A stretch of DNA of 8,611 bases from the NCBI GenBank assembly GCA_007116685.1, contig SKIC01000326.1, positions 1 through 8,611 on the forward strand, in the 5' to 3' direction. This DNA is from Balneolales bacterium. GTDB lineage: Bacteria > Bacteroidota > Rhodothermia > Balneolales > Natronogracilivirgulaceae. The position numbers and the translations under genes are program-made. Positions 1 to 6,511 of the stretch are shown here, piece by piece. Numbering within the stretch: position 1 is the stretch's first letter; each line of letters opens with the position of its first letter. The notes under the pieces are model-generated. The model was given only the letters and a program-made list of their open reading frames with translations. It did not search any database and had not been told where the DNA came from.

Positions 1-1432
1 AGACCTCAAGTGAATCCAATTTGTGCAGAAATTCTACATCCGTTATTCCATCTTCTACACCGGTATCAATTACAATTTCAAAAGGAAATTGTGGTCCAAC
101 GTTTTCATCCACAAATCGGCTGTTTTCTAATAAGGGTGAATTTTGCCCTACTTCATCAAAAACAAAACTATTCACTTTTAACTGAGTAATTCCCAAACCA
201 ATAAGCGTACTGGAAACGAAAACAAAAATTACAATTGGCTTATGATATGCCCGGCTGATAAGAGTTACTTTCCGGAGCGTGTATCCAATATGGCGAAAAG
301 CGTTCGTCTTTATTTTTCCGGCATCTTTTGATGGATTTATAAGCATCAAAATGGATGGCAAAAGGAAAATGGTGATGAAAAATGCCAGCATGACCCCTAC
401 TGCAGTGTAGATACCAAAACGCTGCATGGGCACTACATTACTGGTAATCAAAGTGCCAAACCCGATAGCTGTGGTAATACTGGTAAGTAAAGTAGCTGAA
501 CCTAAAACAATGATTGCTTCTCGAAGTGATGGCTTGTTAGCCAAGCCCCGTAAACGGGTATCATTGTATTTTGTAAGCATGTGCACGGAGTCAGCAATAC
601 CAACGCACAATAGAATGGGTGCAATCGTTGAACTCAGTACTTCAAACACCCCGCCTGAGATAGAAAGTACAGCTGTTGTAAATAATATGGTCAGCCATAC
701 TATAGAAATCGGAATGAGGACACCGATTATATTCCGGAATAAATACCAAAGCAAAGCAATAATCAGTACAGAAGCGATACTAACGTAATAAATAATCTCG
801 CTGTTAAGCAGGTGTACATATTGATTCCGGAAGTAAGGTATTCCGGTAATCCTAAGGTCCCAGCCATCGTTGTATTGGCCAGCAATTTCATAAAGTTCGC
901 TGATGATTTGCTCTCTGTGCTCAAAAGTATTTTTGTCTTCATCCACTAAAAGCAGAACAAGTGTAGTTTCACCATCATATCCTAAAAGAGTACCTGAAAG
1001 AAAAACATCATCCAGCATTTGAGTTTTCAAAGCCTCGAAGTCAATGCTGTCCCAATCTCCATTTAGGTATTCTTGAACCACTAGCATATCATCATCAGCA
1101 CTGATTTTACTGGCATTTGTAATACTTTGCACAGCGGTTATATGGCTGACTGTCTCTAAATCTTTAGTCAACTGCGACAGGCGTTGCAGGGCATCAGAAG
1201 TAAACAGAGCCTCGTATTTTATAGCAATAACTATAGCATTATCATCTCTGCCAAATTCTTCCGACAACTCCTGATACTGAACGATATTGATATCGTCAAC
1301 GGGGAAAAATCCTTCCAAACTAAACTCAGTTTCGATTTGAATAGCCGGCCAGATGGCTGCCAGGGTTAAAATCAAAAAACTGATAAGGTAGGTTTTGGGA
1401 TAACTTAGAATTAAGGTGGCTAGGCGCTTCAA
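1..1432 (-). CDS. RND superfamily (MMPL / COG1033-type) inner-membrane exporter, 3' end cut by window
   Basis: This is the N-terminal 477 residues of a large RND-superfamily transporter, expected to use the proton gradient to move hydrophobic or lipid-like substrates out of the inner membrane. Reading the minus strand from a TTG at 1432 gives an uninterrupted frame to the window edge. It begins MKRLATLILSYPKTYL. A first membrane helix (about 13-31) is followed by a large periplasmic domain (about 32-212) and a cluster of helices (about 213-232, 237-258, 264-283, 308-330, 338-365). A seventh helix (about 399-417) then opens the second periplasmic domain. The family motif GIADSVHM is at 278-285 in helix 4. 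An in-frame TAA lies six codons upstream and the first internal Met is residue 116, so TTG is the only sensible start and no ATG start is available. No good Shine-Dalgarno is seen. It lies 67 bases downstream of the beta-barrel gene and is probably co-transcribed with it. Roughly 300 residues should be missing. The family call is firm; the substrate is unknown. Confidence 0.9.
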   Translation of the reverse strand, partial: MKRLATLILSYPKTYLISFLILTLAAIWPAIQIETEFSLEGFFPVDDINIVQYQELSEEFGRDDNAIVIAIKYEALFTSDALQRLSQLTKDLETVSHITAVQSITNASKISADDDMLVVQEYLNGDWDSIDFEALKTQMLDDVFLSGTLLGYDGETTLVLLLVDEDKNTFEHREQIISELYEIAGQYNDGWDLRITGIPYFRNQYVHLLNSEIIYYVSIASVLIIALLWYLFRNIIGVLIPISIVWLTILFTTAVLSISGGVFEVLSSTIAPILLCVGIADSVHMLTKYNDTRLRGLANKPSLREAIIVLGSATLLTSITTAIGFGTLITSNVVPMQRFGIYTAVGVMLAFFITIFLLPSILMLINPSKDAGKIKTNAFRHIGYTLRKVTLISRAYHKPIVIFVFVSSTLIGLGITQLKVNSFVFDEVGQNSPLLENSRFVDENVGPQFPFEIVIDTGVEDGITDVEFLHKLDSLEV

Positions 1433-1499
1433 GTGTGATGTATTGTCTTATAAATTACTTTGCGATAGTAACCCCAAAATTGGTCTAATCAATCCAATC

Positions 1500-2846
1500 C
1501 TACCAAAAAAATGAAACCCTGAAAAAGCCATGACTATTTCTCTGAAATGAATGATAGGAGAGATGCCCGTATAAATCAGTAGGCTTTTTACCACCAAACA
1601 AATGTGCTCCGGCTTGTATGGAGAAATTATCGGCGACATCGTAACTGATGCTCGGACTTAGGTAAAAATCCTGCCCTTGAATCTGATAGAAAGCCAAAAA
1701 ATCAGTACTTAATAAATCTCTGAAAAAGCTATTTCTGTAAACTAAGCCAAGATTCATGAAGTATTCTTCCTGAGCCATTTGCTCTGTGTGATTGAGAATG
1801 AGATTCACATCAAACTGTAGCGATAGAAACATCGAACTACGTTGATAATCCAGGCTAATATGAGATTGGAGTACTGGGCTCTCATCTAAAAAACCAAACT
1901 CGCTGTACTTAATTAAGGTATCAACTGCGGCTAATAATCTGTTTAATTCAATTTCAGATTCTTGCAAGATGGAAATCTCATCCGGAAAAACATCGAGTTT
2001 CTCGCCATTTCTGTACACATGCTCCGTCCTAAGTGTGAAGCCATTTTGAAACATATATTCCAATCCTAAGCCTGCCATCCAATTGTTGCGATATCGTTCT
2101 TGCATTGTGATAGTTTCCGGCAGATTATCGAAATCGGTAAGGTCTGCAGATTTGAAATAATAGGGCAGGGCGTTTACCCATCGAGACAGATAGATACCGG
2201 TGTTTACATTTCTAACAGGACTAAAATTGTATTGCATCGCAAAAGAGATATCTGAAAGTCTCTGAACTCTTTTTTCTTCTACGAATTCTAAATCCAATTC
2301 ACTTGGAAATACATTGACCGGAAACCAAATAGAATTTTCTTCAGGAAGTTTCCAGGCTCTGGGGAACCAGCTAAGAGCTAATTGAAAATCACTGTTGCTC
2401 AGATAATAATGAGTGTAAATGGCATCATTGCCTCTGCGTAAATCTGGCAGCGGTGCCGTTAGAAAATCACGCACATCAAGCGGATTCAAATACGAATTAA
2501 AAGGGGAGAACTCACTAAGTCCAAAAGACAGGTTTTGCCGACCAACAGATAGATCGAAATTATTAAAGTAGATTTCAGCATAGAGCTCGTTCGTTGAAAA
2601 TGAAATAGAATCTGTACGAGTGTGAAAAGGATAGACAAGGCGGTTAGACCATGTCAGGCGGAAGTCAGAGCTTTGATAGGTTGCGCTGGTATGTAACCAG
2701 GTTCGCGTCAAAAGTAGTTCATGAGGAGGGTTAAAGCCGATACCCATATCATGCTGTAAATTACCGGCTACACGGAATTGAGCAGTTAAATTTGAAATAT
2801 TTACAGCGAATAAAAAGAGAAGTGATATAGAGAGTAATTTAATCAA
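1500..2846 (-). CDS. Outer-membrane beta-barrel (porin-like) protein, probable partner of the RND exporter
   Basis: This 448-residue protein has a signal peptide at about residues 1-22: a Lys at 3, a hydrophobic stretch LLSISLLFLFAV, then LTA before a probable cleavage at A22/Q23. The mature part alternates polar and aromatic residues throughout, as transmembrane beta strands do, and ends FFRVSFFW with an aromatic C-terminal residue typical of barrels recognised by the BAM complex. A segment with VGRQNLSFG (101-109) followed by LNPLDVRDF (120-128) resembles the G-R-Q...G...NP-D pattern of DUF1302/alginate-export-like porins. That match is by eye and needs a profile search. The start is TTG at 2844-2846. 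An in-frame TAG lies eight codons upstream and no ATG intervenes, and this start gives an intact signal peptide. It is the first gene of the probable operon with the RND transporter. Barrels of this sort are known to sit beside COG1033-type RND genes, so a role in moving the exporter's substrate across the outer membrane is inferred. Confidence 0.8.
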   Translation of the reverse strand: MIKLLSISLLFLFAVNISNLTAQFRVAGNLQHDMGIGFNPPHELLLTRTWLHTSATYQSSDFRLTWSNRLVYPFHTRTDSISFSTNELYAEIYFNNFDLSVGRQNLSFGLSEFSPFNSYLNPLDVRDFLTAPLPDLRRGNDAIYTHYYLSNSDFQLALSWFPRAWKLPEENSIWFPVNVFPSELDLEFVEEKRVQRLSDISFAMQYNFSPVRNVNTGIYLSRWVNALPYYFKSADLTDFDNLPETITMQERYRNNWMAGLGLEYMFQNGFTLRTEHVYRNGEKLDVFPDEISILQESEIELNRLLAAVDTLIKYSEFGFLDESPVLQSHISLDYQRSSMFLSLQFDVNLILNHTEQMAQEEYFMNLGLVYRNSFFRDLLSTDFLAFYQIQGQDFYLSPSISYDVADNFSIQAGAHLFGGKKPTDLYGHLSYHSFQRNSHGFFRVSFFW

Positions 2847-2874
2847 AAAAGAAGATCTGATATTGCTCTAATAG

Positions 2875-2888
2875 ATTGATACATCAAT
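2875..2888. repeat. Short inverted repeat ATTGAT-AC-ATCAAT upstream of the barrel gene
   Basis: Two perfect 6-base arms (ATTGAT and ATCAAT) flank a 2-base centre, 28-42 bases upstream of the TTG start of the beta-barrel gene. The size and place suit a dimeric repressor or activator site, or the leader of the minus-strand transcript. Arms this short and AT-rich also arise by chance. Confidence 0.3.
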
Positions 2889-2943
2889 AGGTTAAGTAAT
2901 TGTTAGGATAATCACTATAAGAGGCAAAATAGTTCGGTTTGAA

Positions 2944-2977
2944 ACAGTAAAAATAGTGTGGAAGCGATTTTTGCTGT
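2944..2977. repeat. 10-base inverted repeat with one mismatch in the divergent control region
   Basis: The left arm ACAGTAAAAA (2944-2953) and the right arm TTTTTGCTGT (2968-2977) are inverted repeats with a single mismatch, separated by 14 bases. The right arm ends ten bases before a possible -35 box for the SRPBCC gene and lies about 100 bases upstream of the barrel start. It could therefore be an operator acting on either direction. It could also fold as a hairpin in a leader transcript, where the mismatch becomes a G-U pair on one strand. Function is inferred from position only. Confidence 0.35.
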
Positions 2978-2986
2978 AAAAAGTAA

Positions 2987-3015
2987 TTGATGCTCAACGT
3001 TAAAATCCGTAAATT
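2987..3015 (+). promoter_or_regulatory. Possible sigma70-like promoter for the SRPBCC gene
   Basis: TTGATG (2987-2992) and TAAATT (3010-3015) each match four of six consensus bases and are 17 bases apart. Transcription would begin near 3022 and leave an untranslated leader of about 94 bases before the ATG at 3116. If the organism belongs to the Bacteroidota, its main sigma factor prefers a different pattern (TTTG / TAnnTTTG), and I found no good copy of that here, so this remains tentative. Confidence 0.3.
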
Positions 3016-3115
3016 AGGGTATTGTGGGTAAAATATTGCATCGTCTTAGGACCTGCTCTTTACCTGTGAAAAAGTTACAATCCTATCAAACCTTCGAAGT
3101 AGATAACTTATACAT

Positions 3116-3583
3116 ATGGCGCATCAAAAAATCGACATTAATTTACCTCTATCAAAAGTTTATGAACTAATGAGCTCACCTTGTGACTTTCCAAAATATC
3201 TGGAAGGCATCAATGAGGTAAACAAAATCAATTCTCAGTCATTCGAATATGCAACTGAAATTGGTGGAGAGGAATTCCGCTGGGTAACCAACATCATTGA
3301 TGATTTAAGAAATACAAGGTTCGCCTGGATAACCATCAACGGTAATTTGAATCAAACTGGTACTATTCGTTTCACCCCATTGAATAATGGTTCTCGTACA
3401 AGAGTTGACTTTAGTCTAGACTACAGAACATTTTTTGGAGCACCTAGCGAAGAGTTAGCAAAATTTATCGAAACCCTACCCGATACTTTAACTGCAAGCC
3501 TCGAAAAATTTCGTGATCTTGCTGAAGCAGGTACTTTTGGTGATAAAGAAGAAGTTAAGGCAGAAGAAGAAGTTACAGCTTAA
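3116..3583 (+). CDS. SRPBCC-fold (polyketide cyclase/dehydrase, COG5637-like) protein
   Basis: This 155-residue cytoplasmic protein has the START/Bet v 1-like SRPBCC fold, a deep cavity that binds hydrophobic ligands. Landmarks fit the family. An N-terminal strand is followed by LSKVYELMSSPCDFPKYLEGI (about 12-32), where family members have a helix and the D-F-P-x-(Y/F) turn. Next come FRWVTNIIDDLRNTRFAWITINGN (about 54-77) and a G-x-I-x-F strand (82-86). RTRVDFSLDY (94-103) and a long C-terminal helix ending LEKFRDLAEAGTFG (about 129-142) complete it. It then adds a low-complexity acidic tail (KEEVKAEEEVTA). The ATG at 3116 is the only good start and there is no signal peptide. It stands alone between a divergent operon and a strong terminator. 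No catalytic residues can be assigned, so the ligand or reaction is unknown; lipid or quinone binding are possibilities only. Confidence 0.8.
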   Translation: MAHQKIDINLPLSKVYELMSSPCDFPKYLEGINEVNKINSQSFEYATEIGGEEFRWVTNIIDDLRNTRFAWITINGNLNQTGTIRFTPLNNGSRTRVDFSLDYRTFFGAPSEELAKFIETLPDTLTASLEKFRDLAEAGTFGDKEEVKAEEEVTA

Positions 3584-3609
3584 TCTCTCAAATCACTTAT
3601 TTTTATTTT

Positions 3610-3633
3610 AAAGGGCCTTTATGGCCCTTTTTT
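3610..3633 (+). terminator. Rho-independent terminator after the SRPBCC gene
   Basis: A perfect 8-base stem, AAAGGGCC (3610-3617) with GGCCCTTT (3623-3630), encloses the 5-base loop TTTAT and runs into six consecutive T (3628-3633). It begins 26 bases past the stop codon. This is the clearest terminator in the window and shows that the SRPBCC transcript normally ends before the M20 gene. Confidence 0.9.
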
Positions 3634-3801
3634 ATTTCTGCCAATTATGAAATCGGGCAGATTTAAATATTCTGACAAATATGTAATGTATTCGTCATTT
3701 TCCAATTCTTGTGTTTGTATCGCAGCAAATTCTTAAATTTCCAAATACTCCCTTTTTGTTGAGTTTATGCTTAGATTTTAAGCAACAATAGAGTCTACGT
3801 T
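3634..3801 (+). promoter_or_regulatory. Upstream region of the M20 hydrolase gene
   Basis: These 168 AT-rich bases lie between the terminator and the TTG start of the M20 gene and must hold its promoter. TTTG (3755-3758) and TAGATTTT (3772-3779, seven of eight matches to the Bacteroidota -7 motif) are present, but they are only 13 bases apart, less than that pattern normally shows. No strong ribosome binding site precedes the start. No small gene was found. Confidence 0.3.
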
Positions 3802-5325
3802 TTGATTATTACATCTCTGGAATATTCAGTTTTTATTATACTTACCATAACCCTTGGTTTTGGGCTTGTAATCGTGCTACGAACAGTTATGTTCACAAAC
3901 AAGCCACGTATTCCCAAGGAAATCAGCATAGATAATCTCGATGTTGATTCAGCTATACAGAGATTAAGTAAAGCTGTACAGTTTAAAACCATATCTACAC
4001 AAGGTCAGGAAGGTTTTGAGCCGGCTGAGTTTTTGGCTATGCACGCCTGGTTGGAAACAGCTTTCCCACTTGTTCATAAGCATCTCAAAAAAGAAGTAGT
4101 TAATTCTTACAGTTTGCTGTATTCATGGGAGGGAAGTAACTCGAATCTTAAACCGGTAATGTACACCAGTCACCTGGATGTTGTGCCTATTGAACCAGGC
4201 ACAGAAGATGATTGGAAATACCCACCATTTTCAGGTCACATTACTGAAAAGCATGTTTATGGGCGAGGCACTATGGATGTGCAATGCGGAGTTATGGCCA
4301 TTTTGGAAGCCACCGAATGGTTGCTCGCCAATGGGTACAAACCCGCCAGAACAATCTATTTAGGATTTGGACACGACGAAGAAGTTGATGGTTTGGAAGG
4401 CGCCAAGAAAATTGGTGAGCTACTAGCTTCCCGTGGTGTTGAGATGGATTATGTTTTAGATGAAGGTTTGCCTATCGCTCATGGCTTACTAGAACAAATG
4501 TCTAATCCTGTTGCATTGGTTGCTATTTCGGAGAAGGGATATCTCTCATTGGAACTAACTGCGGAAACAGAAGGTGGGCATTCTTCAGTACCTCAAGGAA
4601 AGACTTCTATAGCCGTACTAAGTAGAGCTATCCATAGATTAGAGAACAATCCATTGCCCGGTAATTTGACAGGTATTGTTCAAAATACGTTTGAATCCAT
4701 GGCCCCAAGGATGTCTGTTGTTTATAGGTCTGCGATTGCAAATTTGTGGTTATTCAAAAAGTTATTTCAAAAGAAATTATCTGCCATACCTGCTACAAAT
4801 GCAGCCCTGAGAACAACTACCGCTACTACAATCTTTGACTCAGGAATGAAAGAAAACGTATTGCCTACTTCCGCTAAAGCAGTCGTAAATTTCCGAATTC
4901 ATCCTAATGATACCATCGATAGTGTTGTTGAACACGTGAAAAAAACGATTAATGAGCCAAGAATATCTATTCGAATTTTGGAAGGCGCCATAAATCCATC
5001 ACCTGTTTCTGATATCAATTCTAAATACTATAAAATGCTGCGGGTGAGTATCCGTCAAGTTTTTCAGGATGTTACTGTATCGCCCTCATTGATGGTTGCT
5101 GCCACAGACGCTCGCCACTATACGCACCTCTCAGAAAATATTTACAGATTCCTTCCTCTGCGTAGCCAGGAAAGCGATTTGGATAGGGTTCATGGAACCG
5201 ATGAGCGTATAGCTATCAGTAATTATGCAGATATGATTCGCTTCTACATCCAGTACATGCGAAATACCGCTGTTGTTAAGGAAGAAGGGGAAAAACCTGA
5301 AGTAGAATCAAAAATCTTGATCTAA
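3802..5325 (+). CDS. Membrane-anchored M20 family metallohydrolase, PM20D1 / carboxypeptidase S-like
   Basis: This 507-residue di-zinc M20 hydrolase resembles mammalian PM20D1 (N-fatty-acyl amino acid synthase/hydrolase) and yeast carboxypeptidase S along its whole length. Predicted metal and catalytic residues are H124 and D126 (SHLDVVP), D159 (GRGTMD), E193/E194 (GHDEE), D220 (LDEG) and H464 (RVHG). The lid-domain GGHSS is at 258-262. Further PM20D1-like stretches are PPFSG (141-145), AISEKG (241-246), TNAALRTTTATTIFDSG (332-348), VNFRIHP (362-368) and IYRFLPL (447-453). One hydrophobic helix (about 8-26) should anchor it in the inner membrane. The start is TTG at 3802; the next ATG (3889) would remove that helix, so TTG is preferred. 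In GRGTMDVQCG the usual D-D-K after the bridging Asp is replaced by V-Q, which is unusual. Likely activity is amide hydrolysis (or reversible condensation) of N-acyl amino acids or dipeptides. The family call is firm; the substrate is inferred. Confidence 0.9.
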   Translation: MIITSLEYSVFIILTITLGFGLVIVLRTVMFTNKPRIPKEISIDNLDVDSAIQRLSKAVQFKTISTQGQEGFEPAEFLAMHAWLETAFPLVHKHLKKEVVNSYSLLYSWEGSNSNLKPVMYTSHLDVVPIEPGTEDDWKYPPFSGHITEKHVYGRGTMDVQCGVMAILEATEWLLANGYKPARTIYLGFGHDEEVDGLEGAKKIGELLASRGVEMDYVLDEGLPIAHGLLEQMSNPVALVAISEKGYLSLELTAETEGGHSSVPQGKTSIAVLSRAIHRLENNPLPGNLTGIVQNTFESMAPRMSVVYRSAIANLWLFKKLFQKKLSAIPATNAALRTTTATTIFDSGMKENVLPTSAKAVVNFRIHPNDTIDSVVEHVKKTINEPRISIRILEGAINPSPVSDINSKYYKMLRVSIRQVFQDVTVSPSLMVAATDARHYTHLSENIYRFLPLRSQESDLDRVHGTDERIAISNYADMIRFYIQYMRNTAVVKEEGEKPEVESKILI

Positions 5326-5349
5326 TCCAGGTCTTTCGAGTCTCTTGTA

Positions 5350-5372
5350 GTCACTAATAATTACGTAGTGAC
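5350..5372. repeat. Perfect hairpin at the M20/bioB convergent junction
   Basis: GTCACTA (5350-5356) and TAGTGAC (5366-5372) form a perfect 7-base stem with a 9-base loop. The structure overlaps the last codons and stop (5361-5363) of bioB on the minus strand and lies 24 bases beyond the M20 stop. Neither side is followed by a T run, so it is not a textbook Rho-independent terminator. It may still slow polymerase or protect 3' ends of either converging transcript. Confidence 0.5.
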
Positions 5373-6353
5373 AGGCAGATGCTTTTCTTTAGCATCTTTG
5401 AATGATTCTCTTGGTTTTAAACCGAGTAATTCAAACATCTCCATATCTTCGCCCAGATCATTGTTGTCTGTAGTTAGGAGCTTCTCACCGGTAAAGATAG
5501 AGTTTGCTCCGGCCATGAAGCATAGTGCTTGTTCTTCTTTACTCATGTGCACACGACCTGCAGATAACCGAACCATAGCCTTTGGCATGGTTAATCTAGC
5601 AGTTGCAATCATTCTTACCATATCCCACACAGAAACTCTTTTCATGTTTTCCATGGGTGTTCCCTGAACAGGAATGAGAGCGTTCACCGGTACGGATTCA
5701 GGATGCTCAGGTAGGGTAGATAGAGTATGTAGCAAGCTGATTCTGTCTTCGTGGGTTTCACCCATTCCAATAATCCCACCGCAGCAAACAGAGATATCGT
5801 GATTTCTAACCGTCTCTAATGTTTGCAATCTATCTTCGTAGGAACGGGTTGTAATAATGTCTTTGTAATAATCTTCGCTGGTGTCAAGGTTGTGATTATA
5901 GGCATATAGACCAGCTTCTTTTAATTGAGCAGCTTGCTCATCAGTCAGCATACCAAGCGTACAGCAAACTTCCATTCCCATAGCGGTTATTCCTCGAACC
6001 ATAGTGAGAACGTTTTCAAAATCTTTGTTCTTTCTGGCATCTCTCCAGGCAGCACCCATACAAAATCGTGTACTACCAGCAGCTCTGGCTTTAGCAGCAG
6101 CTGAAATTACAGTACTAGGTTCCATTAATTTCTCTGCTTCCAAACCGGTTTGATAACGTGCTGATTGGGGACAATACGCACAATCTTCCGGACAGCCCCC
6201 GGTTTTGATAGATAAAAGAGTACAAACTTGAACTTCACCAGTGTTGTGATGAGCTCTGTGAACAGTTGCTGCTTGATACATCAGTTCAAGCAGTGGACGA
6301 TTATAAATTTCAGAAATTTCTTCTTTAGTCCAGTCGTTACGCAGTTCAGACAT
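5361..6353 (-). CDS. bioB: Biotin synthase (radical SAM enzyme)
   Basis: BioB inserts sulfur into dethiobiotin, the last step of biotin synthesis, in the cytoplasm. The 330-residue product follows E. coli BioB closely throughout. The radical-SAM cluster motif CPEDCAYC places the 4Fe-4S ligands at C54, C58 and C61. The auxiliary 2Fe-2S ligands correspond to C98 (RFCMG), C130 (MEVC), C190 (ISVC) and R262 (VRLSAGR). Other family blocks are STLLSIKTG-like at 44-52, GSTRFCMGAAW (93-103), YNHNLDTS (152-159), IITTRSYEDRL (166-176) and CFMAGANSIFTGEKLLTT (278-295). The ATG at 6353 (MSELRNDW) is chosen. A longer frame to 6419 adds 22 residues with no counterpart in the family. C130 and C190 are each followed by a second Cys, where E. 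coli has Met and Ser. It stands alone here; no other bio genes are in the window. It is divergent from the esterase gene. I see no convincing BirA operator. Confidence 0.97.
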   Translation of the reverse strand: MSELRNDWTKEEISEIYNRPLLELMYQAATVHRAHHNTGEVQVCTLLSIKTGGCPEDCAYCPQSARYQTGLEAEKLMEPSTVISAAAKARAAGSTRFCMGAAWRDARKNKDFENVLTMVRGITAMGMEVCCTLGMLTDEQAAQLKEAGLYAYNHNLDTSEDYYKDIITTRSYEDRLQTLETVRNHDISVCCGGIIGMGETHEDRISLLHTLSTLPEHPESVPVNALIPVQGTPMENMKRVSVWDMVRMIATARLTMPKAMVRLSAGRVHMSKEEQALCFMAGANSIFTGEKLLTTDNNDLGEDMEMFELLGLKPRESFKDAKEKHLPVTT

Positions 6354-6511
6354 ATTTTTTCGGATTAGATTAGATTTTGAGAATTGTAGAATGTACGGTA
6401 AACCTGACAGGAAAAGCAATTCTGTGTTTAGATAGTCGTTTTTTACAGATAAATACTTTTTTGCAGACTAGACAGGATGTATATTTACGCACTCAAATTT
6501 AGAAATTATAT
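6354..6511. promoter_or_regulatory. Divergent promoter region between bioB and the esterase-regulator pair
   Basis: These 158 bases must hold promoters for both directions. On the minus strand, TTTACC (plus 6397-6402) and CAAAAT (plus 6374-6379), 17 bases apart, could serve bioB with a short leader. On the plus strand, TATATT (6480-6485) could be a -10 box for the esterase but has no fair -35. A 7-base inverted repeat, AGAATTG (6380-6386) and CAATTCT (6417-6423), flanks the possible bioB -35 with a 30-base gap. All of these are weak matches. Confidence 0.35.

Larger units (their letters stand above)
2847..3115. promoter_or_regulatory. Divergent control region between the barrel-RND operon and the SRPBCC gene
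   Basis: These 269 bases separate two divergent transcription units and contain no open frame worth calling. Promoters must point both ways. Rightward, a fair sigma70-like pair is listed separately. Leftward, minus-strand TATAGT (plus-strand ACTATA at 2914-2919) could be a -10 box, but no convincing -35 accompanies it. Two inverted repeats (listed separately) sit in the half nearer the barrel gene, where an operator for that operon would be expected. Confidence 0.5.

Noticed and set aside
426..788. Open frame of 120 codons on the plus strand
   Set aside because: It is antisense to the RND transporter, whose frame is uninterrupted and carries clear family motifs. The antisense product has no recognisable features.
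1479..1498. Hairpin between the barrel and RND genes (ATTGG/CCAAT)
   Set aside because: Five base pairs with a 10-base loop followed by four T on the minus strand. It is too weak to claim a terminator and does not argue against an operon.
3755..3779. Bacteroidota-type promoter (TTTG and TAGATTTT) before the M20 gene
   Set aside because: The two elements are only 13 bases apart, shorter than the usual gap, so it is noted only in the upstream-region entry.
5368..5667. Open frame of 99 codons on the plus strand
   Set aside because: It lies entirely antisense to the well-conserved end of bioB and is a by-product of that coding sequence.
6391..6410. BirA-type biotin operator (minus strand GGTTTACC)
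   Set aside because: One half-site resembles the BirA consensus, but no matching half lies 14-16 bases away on either side.
6354..6419. 22-residue N-terminal extension of BioB
   Set aside because: It has no counterpart in the family, lies in the divergent promoter region, and the ATG at 6353 gives the normal BioB start and length.
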